Below, in pieces: positions 9,056 to 18,455 of a DNA stretch of 64,000 nucleotides (positions are counted from its first letter, which is position 1; every line of letters begins with the position of its first letter). The notes below the pieces were generated by a model, which did not search any database, was not told where the DNA came from, and saw nothing but the letters and a program-made list of their open reading frames with translations. The stretch is from an uncultured Lacinutrix sp. (GTDB lineage Bacteria; Bacteroidota; Bacteroidia; Flavobacteriales; Flavobacteriaceae). Location of the stretch: contig NZ_CANMRQ010000009.1 in the NCBI RefSeq assembly GCF_947500325.1, forward strand, positions 1 through 64,000, written 5' to 3'. Both the position numbers and the translations under genes were made by a program.

Positions 9056-10811
9056 AAAAGAAAACATATTTGATGTCAACTTATTTAAGCGTTTGTTTAA
9101 ATTCACAAAACCATATAAAACTGTTTTTTATGGGGTTTTACTATCTGTTTTAATAATAGCGGGTTTAAGTATTTCAATACCAAAACTTTTACAAATCGCA
9201 ATAGATAATCATGTAAAAATAAGAAAAGAAGAAGGTTTTTTATTTTACATTATTTTAATGATTGCACTATTATTAGTTCAAACTATATTTCAGTTCTTAT
9301 TTCAGTTTTATGCCTCTTGGTTAGGACAAAATATTGTTAAAGATGTGCGTGTGTTGTTGTTTAATCATATGCTAAAATTTAAAATGAAGTATTATGATAA
9401 TTCTTCGGTTGGAACTTTAATAACACGAGCGGTTACAGATATGGAGCGCATTGCCGATATTTTTGGCCAAGGGTTGTTTATGATTTCTAGAGATTTAATG
9501 GTGATGTTAGTTATTTCTGTAGTGATGTTGTTTACAAATTTTAAGTTGAGCTTAATTGTATTTGTGACAATGCCAATTGTATTATATGCGACTAAGATTT
9601 TTCAGCGTTATATGAAAAAGGCATTTGAAGAAGTTAGAACAGAGGTTTCTAATCTTAATTCTTTTGTGCAAGAACGTGTCACTGGAATGAAAATTCTTCA
9701 ATTGTTTACTAGGGAAGTTACAGAGCAAAAAAACTTTAAAGCCATAAATGAACGCCATAAAAAAGGTTGGTTAAAAACAATTTGGTATAATTCAATATTT
9801 TTTCCAATAGCAGATTTTTTATCATCAATTACTTCAGGTTTAATAGTGTGGTTTGGTGGGTTAATGGTTGTATTACATGGTACTGCTACCGAAGGTGAGT
9901 TATTTATGTTTATTATGATGATTCCAAAATTGTTTAGACCACTACGACAAATTGCAGATAAATTTAATACGTTGCAAATGGGTATGGTTGCAGCTACACG
10001 TGTGTTTAAAGTTATTGATACAACATCACAAATTGATGACACTGGAGTTAATCAAGCCAATCAATTTAAAGGAAATATAACTTTTAAAAACGTACATTTT
10101 AGTTATGTTGAGGATGAAGCGGTCTTAAAAGGCATTTCATTTAATGTTGAAGCTGGACAAACAGTTGCTATTGTAGGATCTACTGGAGCTGGAAAATCTA
10201 CAATTATTAATTTGTTAAATCGTTTTTATGAAATTAATAGTGGTACTATTTGTATAGATAACATAGATGTGAAATCTGTAACGCTAGCTTCCTTAAGAGC
10301 TCAGATAGCAGTTGTGTTACAAGATGTTTTTCTATTTGCAGATACCATTATGAATAACATAACACTAAATAATCCTAAAATTACTGAAGAAGAAGTTATT
10401 CAAGCAGCAAAAGATATAGGGATACATGACTTTATTAGTAGTTTGCCAAATGGTTATCATTATAATGTAAAAGAAAGAGGTGTCATGTTAAGTTCTGGGC
10501 AACGTCAATTAATTTCGTTTCTACGAGCTTATGTAACCAACCCAAGTATTTTAATTTTAGATGAAGCTACATCTTCTGTAGATTCATATTCTGAGCAATT
10601 AATACAAAATGCAACAGATAAAATAACTAAAGGTAGAACATCTATAGTTATTGCTCATAGATTAGCTACAATTCAAAAAGCAGATCAAATCATTGTTATG
10701 GATGCTGGTGAAATTGTAGAGCAAGGGACTCATAAAGAGTTATTAAAAAAGAAAGATGGTTATTACCGCAATCTATATGAAGTTCAATTTCTAAAAGCTG
10801 AAGTGGCTTAG
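9045..10811 (+). CDS. ABC exporter, fused permease and ATPase (MsbA-like)
   Basis: The 588-residue half-transporter has an N-terminal six-helix membrane domain (about residues 20-310) and a C-terminal nucleotide-binding domain. Visible ATPase motifs are Walker A GSTGAGKST near 377, the signature LSSGQ near 483, Walker B ILILDEATSSVD near 504, and the switch histidine in IAHR. It would act as a homodimer that exports lipids or hydrophobic compounds; the substrate is not evident. The start is a TTG inside the end of truA. It converges with, and overlaps by 4 bp, the DUF3667 gene. Confidence 0.92.
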   Translation: MANKKENIFDVNLFKRLFKFTKPYKTVFYGVLLSVLIIAGLSISIPKLLQIAIDNHVKIRKEEGFLFYIILMIALLLVQTIFQFLFQFYASWLGQNIVKDVRVLLFNHMLKFKMKYYDNSSVGTLITRAVTDMERIADIFGQGLFMISRDLMVMLVISVVMLFTNFKLSLIVFVTMPIVLYATKIFQRYMKKAFEEVRTEVSNLNSFVQERVTGMKILQLFTREVTEQKNFKAINERHKKGWLKTIWYNSIFFPIADFLSSITSGLIVWFGGLMVVLHGTATEGELFMFIMMIPKLFRPLRQIADKFNTLQMGMVAATRVFKVIDTTSQIDDTGVNQANQFKGNITFKNVHFSYVEDEAVLKGISFNVEAGQTVAIVGSTGAGKSTIINLLNRFYEINSGTICIDNIDVKSVTLASLRAQIAVVLQDVFLFADTIMNNITLNNPKITEEEVIQAAKDIGIHDFISSLPNGYHYNVKERGVMLSSGQRQLISFLRAYVTNPSILILDEATSSVDSYSEQLIQNATDKITKGRTSIVIAHRLATIQKADQIIVMDAGEIVEQGTHKELLKKKDGYYRNLYEVQFLKAEVA

Positions 10812-11626
10812 TTTTTTGCTCTTTTGGCAGCTTCTATTGCTGCTTTTTGAGCTTCAATCATTTCTTGGCCAGTATCTGTAAGAAACATCCAAGTAGCAAA
10901 ACCTATAGAAGAAATTATTATAAAAGCGATAAAAATGGCTCCAAAACCAAGAGTTCTAAGTATTATACCTTCTAATGATAATTTGTATAGTCGTTTTAAA
11001 CAATAAGCATTGTATAATACCATTAAAGGAAATAATAAAAGACTTATTAAAATAAAATCTACTTTAAGGGCTAGTAGTACAACCATTAAAACAGAAGTTA
11101 TTATAGATATTTGAGCTTGAATATAAAGGAAGACAACTAGTAGTTCGGTAAAATTGTAGTTCCTCTTATTAAAAAAGACAATTTTGGCCATTAAGGCATA
11201 TATAGGAATATAAGACATCATGACTAAAGATGAATATTTGGTCATAAAATCAATTTGACCGGCTTGCATTTCTTTATTTGCCGCATTAGAATAACCACTT
11301 AGAAAATGATTAGTCATTGCATCTGGAAAAAAGTTTGTAAGAATATAAGTGTAAAATCCAGTTAGAGTTATAGCAATAGCAAAATAACTAATAACGTCTA
11401 CATATTTTTTTCTAGTACCATTAATGTAACTACCTATTACTTCTTCAGGTTTAGAAAATAAATGTCTAAATGTTCTAAGCAGTTGATTGTCATAATTTAA
11501 ATAACGATAAGTAAAATCTTCAAATAGATTACGTATTGTTAGTCTATTTCTAATAACTTTTGCGCCACATCCATTACAAAAATTTATTTGTTGTGGTAAT
11601 AACCTTCTACAATTTTTACAAACCAT
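10808..11626 (-). CDS. DUF3667 family membrane protein with zinc ribbon
   Basis: The 272-residue product starts with a four-cysteine zinc ribbon (C3, C6, C17, C20). A conserved block (TYRYLNYDNQLLRTFRHLF) leads into about four membrane helices between residues 80 and 255. DUF3667 proteins are common in Bacteroidota and have no assigned function. It follows cdaA by 1 bp and is probably the last gene of the folP-cdaA operon. Confidence 0.85.
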   Translation of the reverse strand: MVCKNCRRLLPQQINFCNGCGAKVIRNRLTIRNLFEDFTYRYLNYDNQLLRTFRHLFSKPEEVIGSYINGTRKKYVDVISYFAIAITLTGFYTYILTNFFPDAMTNHFLSGYSNAANKEMQAGQIDFMTKYSSLVMMSYIPIYALMAKIVFFNKRNYNFTELLVVFLYIQAQISIITSVLMVVLLALKVDFILISLLLFPLMVLYNAYCLKRLYKLSLEGIILRTLGFGAIFIAFIIISSIGFATWMFLTDTGQEMIEAQKAAIEAAKRAKN

Positions 11627-11627
11627 A

Positions 11628-12419
11628 TTAATCTAAATCATCTTTAATAATTTCAATTAATTCTGTAGAATCTTTAAAATCGATAAACATTCCGTTTCTA
11701 AAACATGAAATCTGTCCAGTTTCTTCACTTACAGCAATAGCAATAGCATCTGTACGTTCTGTAATACCAACAGCTGCTCTATGGCGCAGACCAAAACGTT
11801 GCGGTATTGTTTTTTCGTTATTTACTGGTAGAATAACACGTGTAGCTTTTACTATATTGTTTTCTATAATAATAGCGCCATCATGTAATGGACTATTTTT
11901 AAAAAAGATACTTTCTATTATAGGTTGGGTAACTTTAATATTCATTTCATCGCCTGTGTTAACTAGAAAGTCAAGATTATTGTTCCGTTCTAAGACTATT
12001 AAAGCACCTGTTTTTGAAGTACTCATTTTATTGCAGGCAGCAATAATAGTATCTATATCTGTTTTAGAAGTTGAAATACCTTCAGTTTTTAAGAACTTTA
12101 AATGTTTTAGGAAATTTCTTTTATTGCCAAAGTTTGTAGAGCCAATCATTAATAAAAACTTACGAACTTCTTGTTGAAAAACGACAATTAAAGCAATAAA
12201 ACCAACACTCATAAAACCACCAAGTATTTTAGTTAGTAATGTCATTTGTAAGGCTTCAACAACAAGAAATATGAAGTATATAATTACAATACCTATAAAA
12301 ATATTAATAGCAACAGTACCACGAACTAGTTTATAGACATAGTAAAGTAATAGCGCAACTAATACAACATCTATAATGTCTATTAGGCTAAAATTTAAAA
12401 CGGTATCAAATATTTCCAA
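11628..12419 (-). CDS. cdaA: Diadenylate cyclase CdaA
   Basis: The 263-residue product makes cyclic di-AMP from two ATP. Three membrane helices occupy about residues 10-95, and the DAC (DisA_N) catalytic domain follows with LHDGAI near residue 178 and RHRAAVG near 212, which bind ATP and metal. Cyclic di-AMP normally controls osmotic balance and cell-wall homeostasis. The start is a TTG, just before IFDTVL. It lies 38 bp after folP; the folP-cdaA pair recurs in Bacteroidota. No cyclic di-AMP phosphodiesterase gene is visible in this window. Confidence 0.95.
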   Translation of the reverse strand: MEIFDTVLNFSLIDIIDVVLVALLLYYVYKLVRGTVAINIFIGIVIIYFIFLVVEALQMTLLTKILGGFMSVGFIALIVVFQQEVRKFLLMIGSTNFGNKRNFLKHLKFLKTEGISTSKTDIDTIIAACNKMSTSKTGALIVLERNNNLDFLVNTGDEMNIKVTQPIIESIFFKNSPLHDGAIIIENNIVKATRVILPVNNEKTIPQRFGLRHRAAVGITERTDAIAIAVSEETGQISCFRNGMFIDFKDSTELIEIIKDDLD

Positions 12420-12457
12420 GGAAAATAGGTTTTGGTAAATTTAAAAATTAAAAACTA

Positions 12458-13282
12458 TTACATGTTAAGTTCGTTAAATAATTTTACACATTCTACAGCT
12501 TCTTTTACATCGTGGACACGTAATATTTTTGCGCCTTTTTGTAAAGCAACCATATTTAAGGCTGTTGTACCATTAAGCGCTTGCGCTGGAGATGAATTTA
12601 ATGTTTTATAAATCATAGATTTTCTTGAAACTCCTGCTAGTAAAGGTAAACCTGTTATTTTAAAACCTTCTAAAACGTTAAGTAATTCAAAATTTTGTTC
12701 TGTGGTTTTAGCAAAACCAAAACCAGGATCAATAATAATATCTTTAATGCCCAATGCTCTGGCTGAAGTAATTCTTTCAGAAAAATAAAATAAGACATCT
12801 TTTAAAATATCATCATAATCTGTATGTTGTTGCATTGTTTGTGGTGTGCCTTTCATGTGCATCATAATATATGGAACATTTAAACTTGCAATTGTTTTAA
12901 GCATTTTATTGTCTAAATGCCCAGCAGAGATGTCGTTAATCAAAGCGGCACCTTTTTCTATCCCTTTTCTTGCTACTTCTGCTCGAAAAGTGTCAACCGA
13001 AATAATTATATCGGGAAAATGCTTTAGTAATAATTCGATTATAGGAAGAATACGTTTAAGTTCTTCTTCTTGAGGTACGTTCTCCGCGTTTGGTTTAGAA
13101 CTATAAGCACCAATATCAATAAAAGTAGCTCCGTCATCGAGCATTTTTTTTACTTGATTTAGAATGCCAGATTCGTCTTTGTAAAATCCACCATCGTAAA
13201 AAGAATCTGGTGTTACATTAAGAATACCCATTACTTTTGGAGTAGACAAATCTATTAATTTGCCCTTGCAATTAATCGTCAT
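12458..13282 (-). CDS. folP: Dihydropteroate synthase
   Basis: The 274-residue TIM-barrel enzyme joins p-aminobenzoate to hydroxymethyl-dihydropterin diphosphate in folate synthesis, and is the sulfonamide target. Motifs seen: MGILNVTPDSFYDGG near residue 18, GATFIDIGAYSSKP near 51, and DPGFGFAKT near 187; GVSRKS near 217 completes the pterin and substrate sites. First gene of the folP-cdaA-DUF3667 operon and divergent from the DUF1599 operon. Confidence 0.96.
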   Translation of the reverse strand: MTINCKGKLIDLSTPKVMGILNVTPDSFYDGGFYKDESGILNQVKKMLDDGATFIDIGAYSSKPNAENVPQEEELKRILPIIELLLKHFPDIIISVDTFRAEVARKGIEKGAALINDISAGHLDNKMLKTIASLNVPYIMMHMKGTPQTMQQHTDYDDILKDVLFYFSERITSARALGIKDIIIDPGFGFAKTTEQNFELLNVLEGFKITGLPLLAGVSRKSMIYKTLNSSPAQALNGTTALNMVALQKGAKILRVHDVKEAVECVKLFNELNM

Positions 13283-13388
13283 TGATACCTTTGTATTAGT
13301 TGTTTGTAAAGCATTTTAAAACTATAAACGCTAAACTTTGAATTTTAAACAATTTTATGCGAAATTTACGCAAAATAGAATCAATAAT

Positions 13389-13928
13389 ATGCAAGATACT
13401 TCAAAACAATACGACGATGTAATAGAAACCTGTCGTAGTCTATTTATTAATAAAATGAGTGATTATGGAAGTGCATGGCGAATTTTAAGATTACCATCAC
13501 TTACAGATCAAATTTTTATTAAAGCACAACGTATTAGAAGTTTACAGCAAAATGATGTAAGAAAGGTTGACGAAGGAGAACAAAGTGAATTTATTGGCAT
13601 TATTAATTATTGTATAATGGCATTAATTCAATTAGAAAAAGGTGTAGTAGAACAGCCAGATTTGTCAACCAAAGATGCTACAACATTATATGATGAAAAA
13701 GTAGCAATTACAAAACAGTTAATGCAAGATAAAAATCACGATTATGGTGAAGCTTGGCGAGATATGCGAGTAAGCTCTTTAACCGATTTAATATTGCAAA
13801 AACTATTGCGTGTTAAGCAAATTGAAGATAATTCGGGAAAAACAATAGTTAGTGAAGGTATAGATGCTAATTATCAAGACATGATAAACTATGCTATTTT
13901 TGCAATGATTCATTTAAACGAAAAATAA
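13389..13928 (+). CDS. DUF1599 domain protein
   Basis: The 179-residue product contains two related halves: each has a K(M/N)xDYGxAWRxxRxxSLTDxIxxKxxR pattern (about residues 20-50 and 115-145), a tandem duplication. This is the DUF1599 architecture, related in look to all-alpha nucleotide pyrophosphohydrolases; a nucleotide-related role is only inference. I chose the ATG at 13389 because the 17 codons before it (TTG at 13338) match no conserved family sequence. First gene of an operon that runs to prmA, 6 bp before the next gene. Confidence 0.85.
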   Translation: MQDTSKQYDDVIETCRSLFINKMSDYGSAWRILRLPSLTDQIFIKAQRIRSLQQNDVRKVDEGEQSEFIGIINYCIMALIQLEKGVVEQPDLSTKDATTLYDEKVAITKQLMQDKNHDYGEAWRDMRVSSLTDLILQKLLRVKQIEDNSGKTIVSEGIDANYQDMINYAIFAMIHLNEK

Positions 13929-13934
13929 TATTTT

Positions 13935-15242
13935 ATGAAATACTTAGTACACATTTGTCGCTTTTTAGTAGGTGCATTGTTCATTTTTTCAGGAATGATA
14001 AAACTTAATGATCCTATTGGTTTTTCATACAAATTACAAGAGTATTTTAGTGCAGATGTATTAAATCTTCCTGTTTTTGAGCCTTATGCATTAGGAATAT
14101 CGGTTTTTGTAGTTGTTTTAGAAGTTGTATTAGGTGTGTTTTTACTTATTGGTTATAAACCAAAATTTACAGTTTGGAGTTTATTAGCAATGATTATTTT
14201 CTTTACGTTTTTAACCTTTTATGCGGCATATTTTGAAAAAGTAAAAGACTGTGGTTGCTTTGGCGATTTCTTAAAATTAGATCCATGGGAGAGTTTTTAT
14301 AAAGATCTAATATTGCTTATTTTAATATTAGTGCTAGTGGTAGGATTAAAACATATTAAGCCACTTTTTGGTAAATTTCCAACAACACTTCTTGCTTTAT
14401 TAGGGTTTATTGGTAGCTTATGGTTTGGCTATTATGTATTAATGCACTTGCCTACATGGGACTTTAGAGCTTATAAAGTTGGTGCTAATATAGGAGAAGG
14501 CATGATAGTGCCTGAGAATGCTCCAAAAGCAATACAGGAATTTACATGGACTTTTAAAGTAAATGGCGAAAACAAAGAATATATTACTAACGGGAGTTAT
14601 CCTACAGTAGATGGTGAGTATGTAGGAGTTGAAACTAAGGTTATTGAAGAAGGATATGATCCACCAGTAAAAGATTTTTCTATTGAGACTGAAGATGAAG
14701 ACTTTACAGATAGATTTTTAACAGAAGATAATGTGGTTATGGTAGTGTCTTATAACTTGCAAACGGCAAACGCCGAAGGTATGAAAGCCATGAAAGAAAT
14801 AACCGATTTGGCTATTAAAAAGGGATATACTGTTATAGGTTTGTCTGCATCTGGTAAAGAAGATAAACAATATGCAAAAGAGACTTATAATTTGAATTTT
14901 GATTTTTATTTATGTGATGAAAAAGCGCTTAAAACTGTTGTACGTTCTAATCCTGGAATACTGAAATTAAATAAAGGAACTGTTATTCAAAAAGCTCATT
15001 TTAATGATGTTGATGCTATTGATTTACCTGAAGTTGAGCGTAAACCAGAACCTGTTGTGGTTGAAGAATTAATAGCTTATTTTATTAATGGAGAGGAATC
15101 TACCAAAGAAGAAATAGACGCTTTAAATCCTGAAAGTATTCTAAAAACAGAAGTGTTTAATGAAGGAGAAGAATTAGAAGCAATTAATTTAGATAATAAT
15201 GGCGCATTCACTGGATTAATAAAAGTTACACTTAAAGAATAA
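13935..15242 (+). CDS. BT_3928-like DoxX/MauE-type membrane protein
   Basis: The 435-residue product has an N-terminal DoxX/MauE-like domain of four to five helices (residues about 1-175), with RFLVGALFIFSGMIKLNDPIGF at the start and a conserved CGCFGDFL motif near residue 106. The C-terminal half is soluble and looks thioredoxin-like without a clear CxxC. DoxX/MauE proteins handle disulfide or quinone redox chemistry. With a thioredoxin-like lipoprotein two genes downstream, an envelope redox task is plausible but inferred. Confidence 0.82.
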   Translation: MKYLVHICRFLVGALFIFSGMIKLNDPIGFSYKLQEYFSADVLNLPVFEPYALGISVFVVVLEVVLGVFLLIGYKPKFTVWSLLAMIIFFTFLTFYAAYFEKVKDCGCFGDFLKLDPWESFYKDLILLILILVLVVGLKHIKPLFGKFPTTLLALLGFIGSLWFGYYVLMHLPTWDFRAYKVGANIGEGMIVPENAPKAIQEFTWTFKVNGENKEYITNGSYPTVDGEYVGVETKVIEEGYDPPVKDFSIETEDEDFTDRFLTEDNVVMVVSYNLQTANAEGMKAMKEITDLAIKKGYTVIGLSASGKEDKQYAKETYNLNFDFYLCDEKALKTVVRSNPGILKLNKGTVIQKAHFNDVDAIDLPEVERKPEPVVVEELIAYFINGEESTKEEIDALNPESILKTEVFNEGEELEAINLDNNGAFTGLIKVTLKE

Positions 15243-15248
15243 TATAAT

Positions 15249-16325
15249 CTGATAAGTTACCTATTAAATAAAACGTTCTATGCACTACTCACATTATTTG
15301 GAGTGGTCACGGTAATATTCTTTTTGTTTAATGTACTTCCTGGCGATCCAGCTCAAATGATGCTTGGTCAAAATGAAGACAGTGAACAATTAGCAATAGT
15401 TAAAAAAAAGTATGGTTTTGATAAACCAATTGCAACTCAATATTTATATTATTTAAATGATTTATCTCTAGTTTCATTTCATTCTAATAATGAAGATGAT
15501 TACACTTTTTTAAAAAATGATAAATATTCAGAGGTAAGTTTGTTTACTATTGGAAATACAATAACCGTATTAAAACTGCCTTATTTAAGGGAGTCATTTA
15601 CTAAACAAGGAAAAAAAGTTAGTTCTGTTTTAAGAGAAACAATACCAAATACTTTTGTTTTGGCAGTGTCAGCCATTTTAATAGCTCTGTTATTGGGTAT
15701 TAGTTTGGGTGTGGTTTCTGCTTTGAAAAAAGATTCTTTTATAGACAAATCAATTCAAATTCTTAGTACAATAGGAATGAGTGTGCCTTCTTTTTTTAGT
15801 GCTATTTTGTTTGCTTGGTTGTTTGGTTTTGTATTACATGAATATACCAATTTAGAAATGACAGGAAGTTTGTATGAATTAGACGATTTTGGTGAAAAAG
15901 TAAATATTAAATGGAAGAATTTAATATTGCCAGCCATCGTATTAGGAATACGACCATTGGCAGTTGTTATACAGTTAATGAGAAATTCATTACTTGAGGT
16001 GTTTAACCAGGACTATATTCGTACGGCAAGAGCAAAAGGATTAAGTGAGTTTCAAATTATAAAAAAACATGCTATTAAAAATGCTCTAAATCCAGTTGTT
16101 ACTGCTATTTCTGGCTGGTTTGCTTCTATGTTGGCTGGTGCAGTATTTGTAGAATATATTTTTGGATGGAATGGTTTAGGAAAAGAAATTGTAAATGCAT
16201 TAAATACATTAGATTTGCCGGTAATTATGGGCTCGGTATTAATTATAGCGCTTCTGTTTATTATAATCAATATTTTTGTAGATATAATATATACTTGGTT
16301 AGATCCTAAAGTTAAGTTGGAATAA
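15249..16325 (+). CDS. DppB/OppB-type ABC transporter permease
   Basis: This is a peptide/nickel-type permease with about six helices. The first helix runs into the family's LPGDP motif, and the EAA-type loop is DYIRTARAKGLSEFQIIKKHAIKNALNP near residue 255. A long insert (about residues 55-115) between helices 1 and 2 is usual in Flavobacteriaceae homologues. The first ordinary start (GTG, 15303) would cut helix 1 in half. Homology needs the codons from CTG at 15249, directly after the stop of the previous gene, so I infer a CTG start (ATA at 15252 is the alternative). No partner permease, ATPase or binding protein is nearby. Confidence 0.85.
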   Translation: MISYLLNKTFYALLTLFGVVTVIFFLFNVLPGDPAQMMLGQNEDSEQLAIVKKKYGFDKPIATQYLYYLNDLSLVSFHSNNEDDYTFLKNDKYSEVSLFTIGNTITVLKLPYLRESFTKQGKKVSSVLRETIPNTFVLAVSAILIALLLGISLGVVSALKKDSFIDKSIQILSTIGMSVPSFFSAILFAWLFGFVLHEYTNLEMTGSLYELDDFGEKVNIKWKNLILPAIVLGIRPLAVVIQLMRNSLLEVFNQDYIRTARAKGLSEFQIIKKHAIKNALNPVVTAISGWFASMLAGAVFVEYIFGWNGLGKEIVNALNTLDLPVIMGSVLIIALLFIIINIFVDIIYTWLDPKVKLE

Positions 16326-16344
16326 AAATAATAAAACGAGTTTT

Positions 16345-16836
16345 ATGAAAAAATATGTTTTACTTCTTGTGTTTATGTTATCACTAACAAATTGTAAAGC
16401 TCAAGTGGAAGCCGAAAAATTTTCGAAAGAAGCTTTAGCAGATGTTTTTATAGATCAAGAAGGTAGTAATGTTATGTTTTCAGATATTTTGAAAAAATAT
16501 GAAGGCAAGCAAATATTTATAGATATATGGGCATCTTGGTGTAAAGACTGTATAAAAGGAATGCCAAAAGTAAAGCAATTACAAAATAATAATCCTGATA
16601 CTGTATTTTTATATCTATCATTAGATAAGAGTTTGCAATCTTGGAAAAGAGGAATTGAGAAACATCAAGTAGAAGGAGAGCATTATTATATGAAATCTGG
16701 TTGGAAAGGTGAATTTGCTACATTTTTAGACTTAGACTGGATTCCTCGATATTTAATAATTAATAAGTCTGGAGATATTACTCTTTTTAGAGCAATAAAA
16801 GCAGACGATAAAAATATAAAAGCAATACTAAAATGA
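16345..16836 (+). CDS. TlpA-like thioredoxin-fold lipoprotein
   Basis: The 163-residue product has a lipobox LSLTNC (Cys17) and a thioredoxin fold with the active site WCKDC at residues 65-69, preceded by FIDIWAS. The cis-proline region is IPRYLI near residue 138. It should reduce or rearrange disulfides in the periplasm, anchored to a membrane. Its stop overlaps the tpiA start by 4 bp (ATGA), so the genes are coupled. Confidence 0.9.
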   Translation: MKKYVLLLVFMLSLTNCKAQVEAEKFSKEALADVFIDQEGSNVMFSDILKKYEGKQIFIDIWASWCKDCIKGMPKVKQLQNNNPDTVFLYLSLDKSLQSWKRGIEKHQVEGEHYYMKSGWKGEFATFLDLDWIPRYLIINKSGDITLFRAIKADDKNIKAILK

Positions 16837-17582
16837 GAAAAAACATAGTAGCAGGGAATTGGAAAATGAATAATGATTTGCCTCAAACCGAAGCATTAAT
16901 ATCAGATTTATTAAAGCAAGAACAAACTTCAAATGCAGAGGTGATGATTGCTCCAACTTCGGTAAACTTATTTCAAGCTTTTGAAACGACAAGGTTATCT
17001 AACATAGAAGTTATAGCGCAGAACATGCATTTTGCAGAAAATGGAGCATATACTGGAGAAGTTAGTGCATCTATGCTTAAAAGTGTTGGAGTAAATACTG
17101 TAATTTTGGGGCATAGTGAACGTCGCGCTTACTTTAATGAAACAGATGAGATGTTGGCAAAAAAAGTTGACACAGCTTTAGCTAATAATATGAGAGTTAT
17201 ATTTTGTTTTGGAGAAGAACTAGAGGATAGAAAATCTGGTAATGAAGAAGAGATAGTAGAAAATCAAATTAAGAAAGCTTTATTTCATTTAGATGCTTCA
17301 GTTTTTAATAGCATTGTATTAGCATACGAACCAGTATGGGCAATTGGTACGGGAGAAACTGCAAGTCCAGAACAAGCACAAGATATGCATGCTTTTATTA
17401 GAAAAACTTTAGAAAGTAAATATGGTAATACTGTGGCAGATGCTATGACTATTCTTTATGGCGGAAGTGTAAAACCTACTAATGCTAAAGAAATTTTCTC
17501 TAAACCAGATGTTGATGGTGGACTTATTGGTGGAGCGTCTTTAAAAGCTGAAGACTTTTTTGCTATTGTGAATGCGTTTTAA
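16833..17582 (+). CDS. tpiA: Triosephosphate isomerase
   Basis: The 249-residue TIM barrel interconverts dihydroxyacetone phosphate and glyceraldehyde 3-phosphate. Catalytic residues are seen in GNWKMN (Asn and Lys near 8-10), ILGHSERR (His near 94) and AYEPVWAIGTG (Glu near 166), and the phosphate-binding YGGSVKP and GGLIGGASL loops are present. It overlaps the preceding thioredoxin-like gene and is 18 bp from prmA. Confidence 0.98.
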   Translation: MRKNIVAGNWKMNNDLPQTEALISDLLKQEQTSNAEVMIAPTSVNLFQAFETTRLSNIEVIAQNMHFAENGAYTGEVSASMLKSVGVNTVILGHSERRAYFNETDEMLAKKVDTALANNMRVIFCFGEELEDRKSGNEEEIVENQIKKALFHLDASVFNSIVLAYEPVWAIGTGETASPEQAQDMHAFIRKTLESKYGNTVADAMTILYGGSVKPTNAKEIFSKPDVDGGLIGGASLKAEDFFAIVNAF

Positions 17583-17600
17583 ATTATAAAACAACTAAAA

Positions 17601-18437
17601 ATGTCAAATACTATATATATAGGATATTATTTTAAAGTAAAACCATTGCAACCTGCAGTAGAAATCTTAATCGCTGAGTTAGGTTATGCAGGCTTTGAAA
17701 GTTTTGTAGAAACAGAAACTGGTGTTACTGCTTACATTCAAAAAGAAGAATGGGTAGATAGTATTCTAGATAATATTTATGTTTTATCAAATGAAGAATT
17801 TGAGATTACATATACATTTGATGAAATAGAACAAGTAAATTGGAATGCAGAGTGGGAGAAAAACTTTAATCCAATAATTGTTGATGATTTATGTTCTGTT
17901 CGAGCTCCTTTTCACGATAAACCAAATACTAAGTATGATATTGTTATAGAGCCAAAAATGAGTTTTGGTACTGGTCATCATGAAACAACACATATGATGA
18001 TTCAACACATAATGTCTAATGATTTTGCCAACAAATCGGTTCTTGATATGGGTTGTGGTACTGCAGTTTTAGCAATTTTAGCAGAAATGAAAGGTGCTAA
18101 TACTATTGATGCTATAGATATTGATAATTGGTGTTATTTAAATAGCATTGAAAATGCAGAAAGGAATAACTGTAAATTCATCTCTGTTTATGAAGGAGAT
18201 GCAAGTTTATTGGTAGATAAAAAGTACGATATTATAATAGCAAATATTAATCGTAATATCTTATTGAAAGATATTGTAACTTATACTAAGTGTTTAAATA
18301 AAAAAGGGCAATTGTTTCTTAGTGGTTTTTACGATAATGATATTACTATTATAGAAGAAGAATGTAATAAACACAATCTATCACTTATTTCAAAATTAGA
18401 ACGTAATAGTTGGGTTGCTCTACAGTTTAAAAATTAG
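17601..18437 (+). CDS. prmA: Ribosomal protein L11 methyltransferase
   Basis: The 278-residue product has the PrmA layout: an N-terminal substrate-binding domain (1-110), then a SAM-dependent methyltransferase domain with FGTGHHETT near residue 122, the SAM loop LDMGCGTAVLAI near 148, and IIANINRNIL near 213. It methylates L11 on Lys and the N-terminal amine. Last gene of the operon that starts with DUF1599. In related genomes clpS usually follows; here three accessory genes come between. Confidence 0.95.
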   Translation: MSNTIYIGYYFKVKPLQPAVEILIAELGYAGFESFVETETGVTAYIQKEEWVDSILDNIYVLSNEEFEITYTFDEIEQVNWNAEWEKNFNPIIVDDLCSVRAPFHDKPNTKYDIVIEPKMSFGTGHHETTHMMIQHIMSNDFANKSVLDMGCGTAVLAILAEMKGANTIDAIDIDNWCYLNSIENAERNNCKFISVYEGDASLLVDKKYDIIIANINRNILLKDIVTYTKCLNKKGQLFLSGFYDNDITIIEEECNKHNLSLISKLERNSWVALQFKN

Positions 18438-18455
18438 CATAGACCTAAATATTTA

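Noticed and set aside
13338-13388. TTG start of the DUF1599 gene
   Set aside because: The added residues match no conserved family start; ATG at 13389 fits the usual length.
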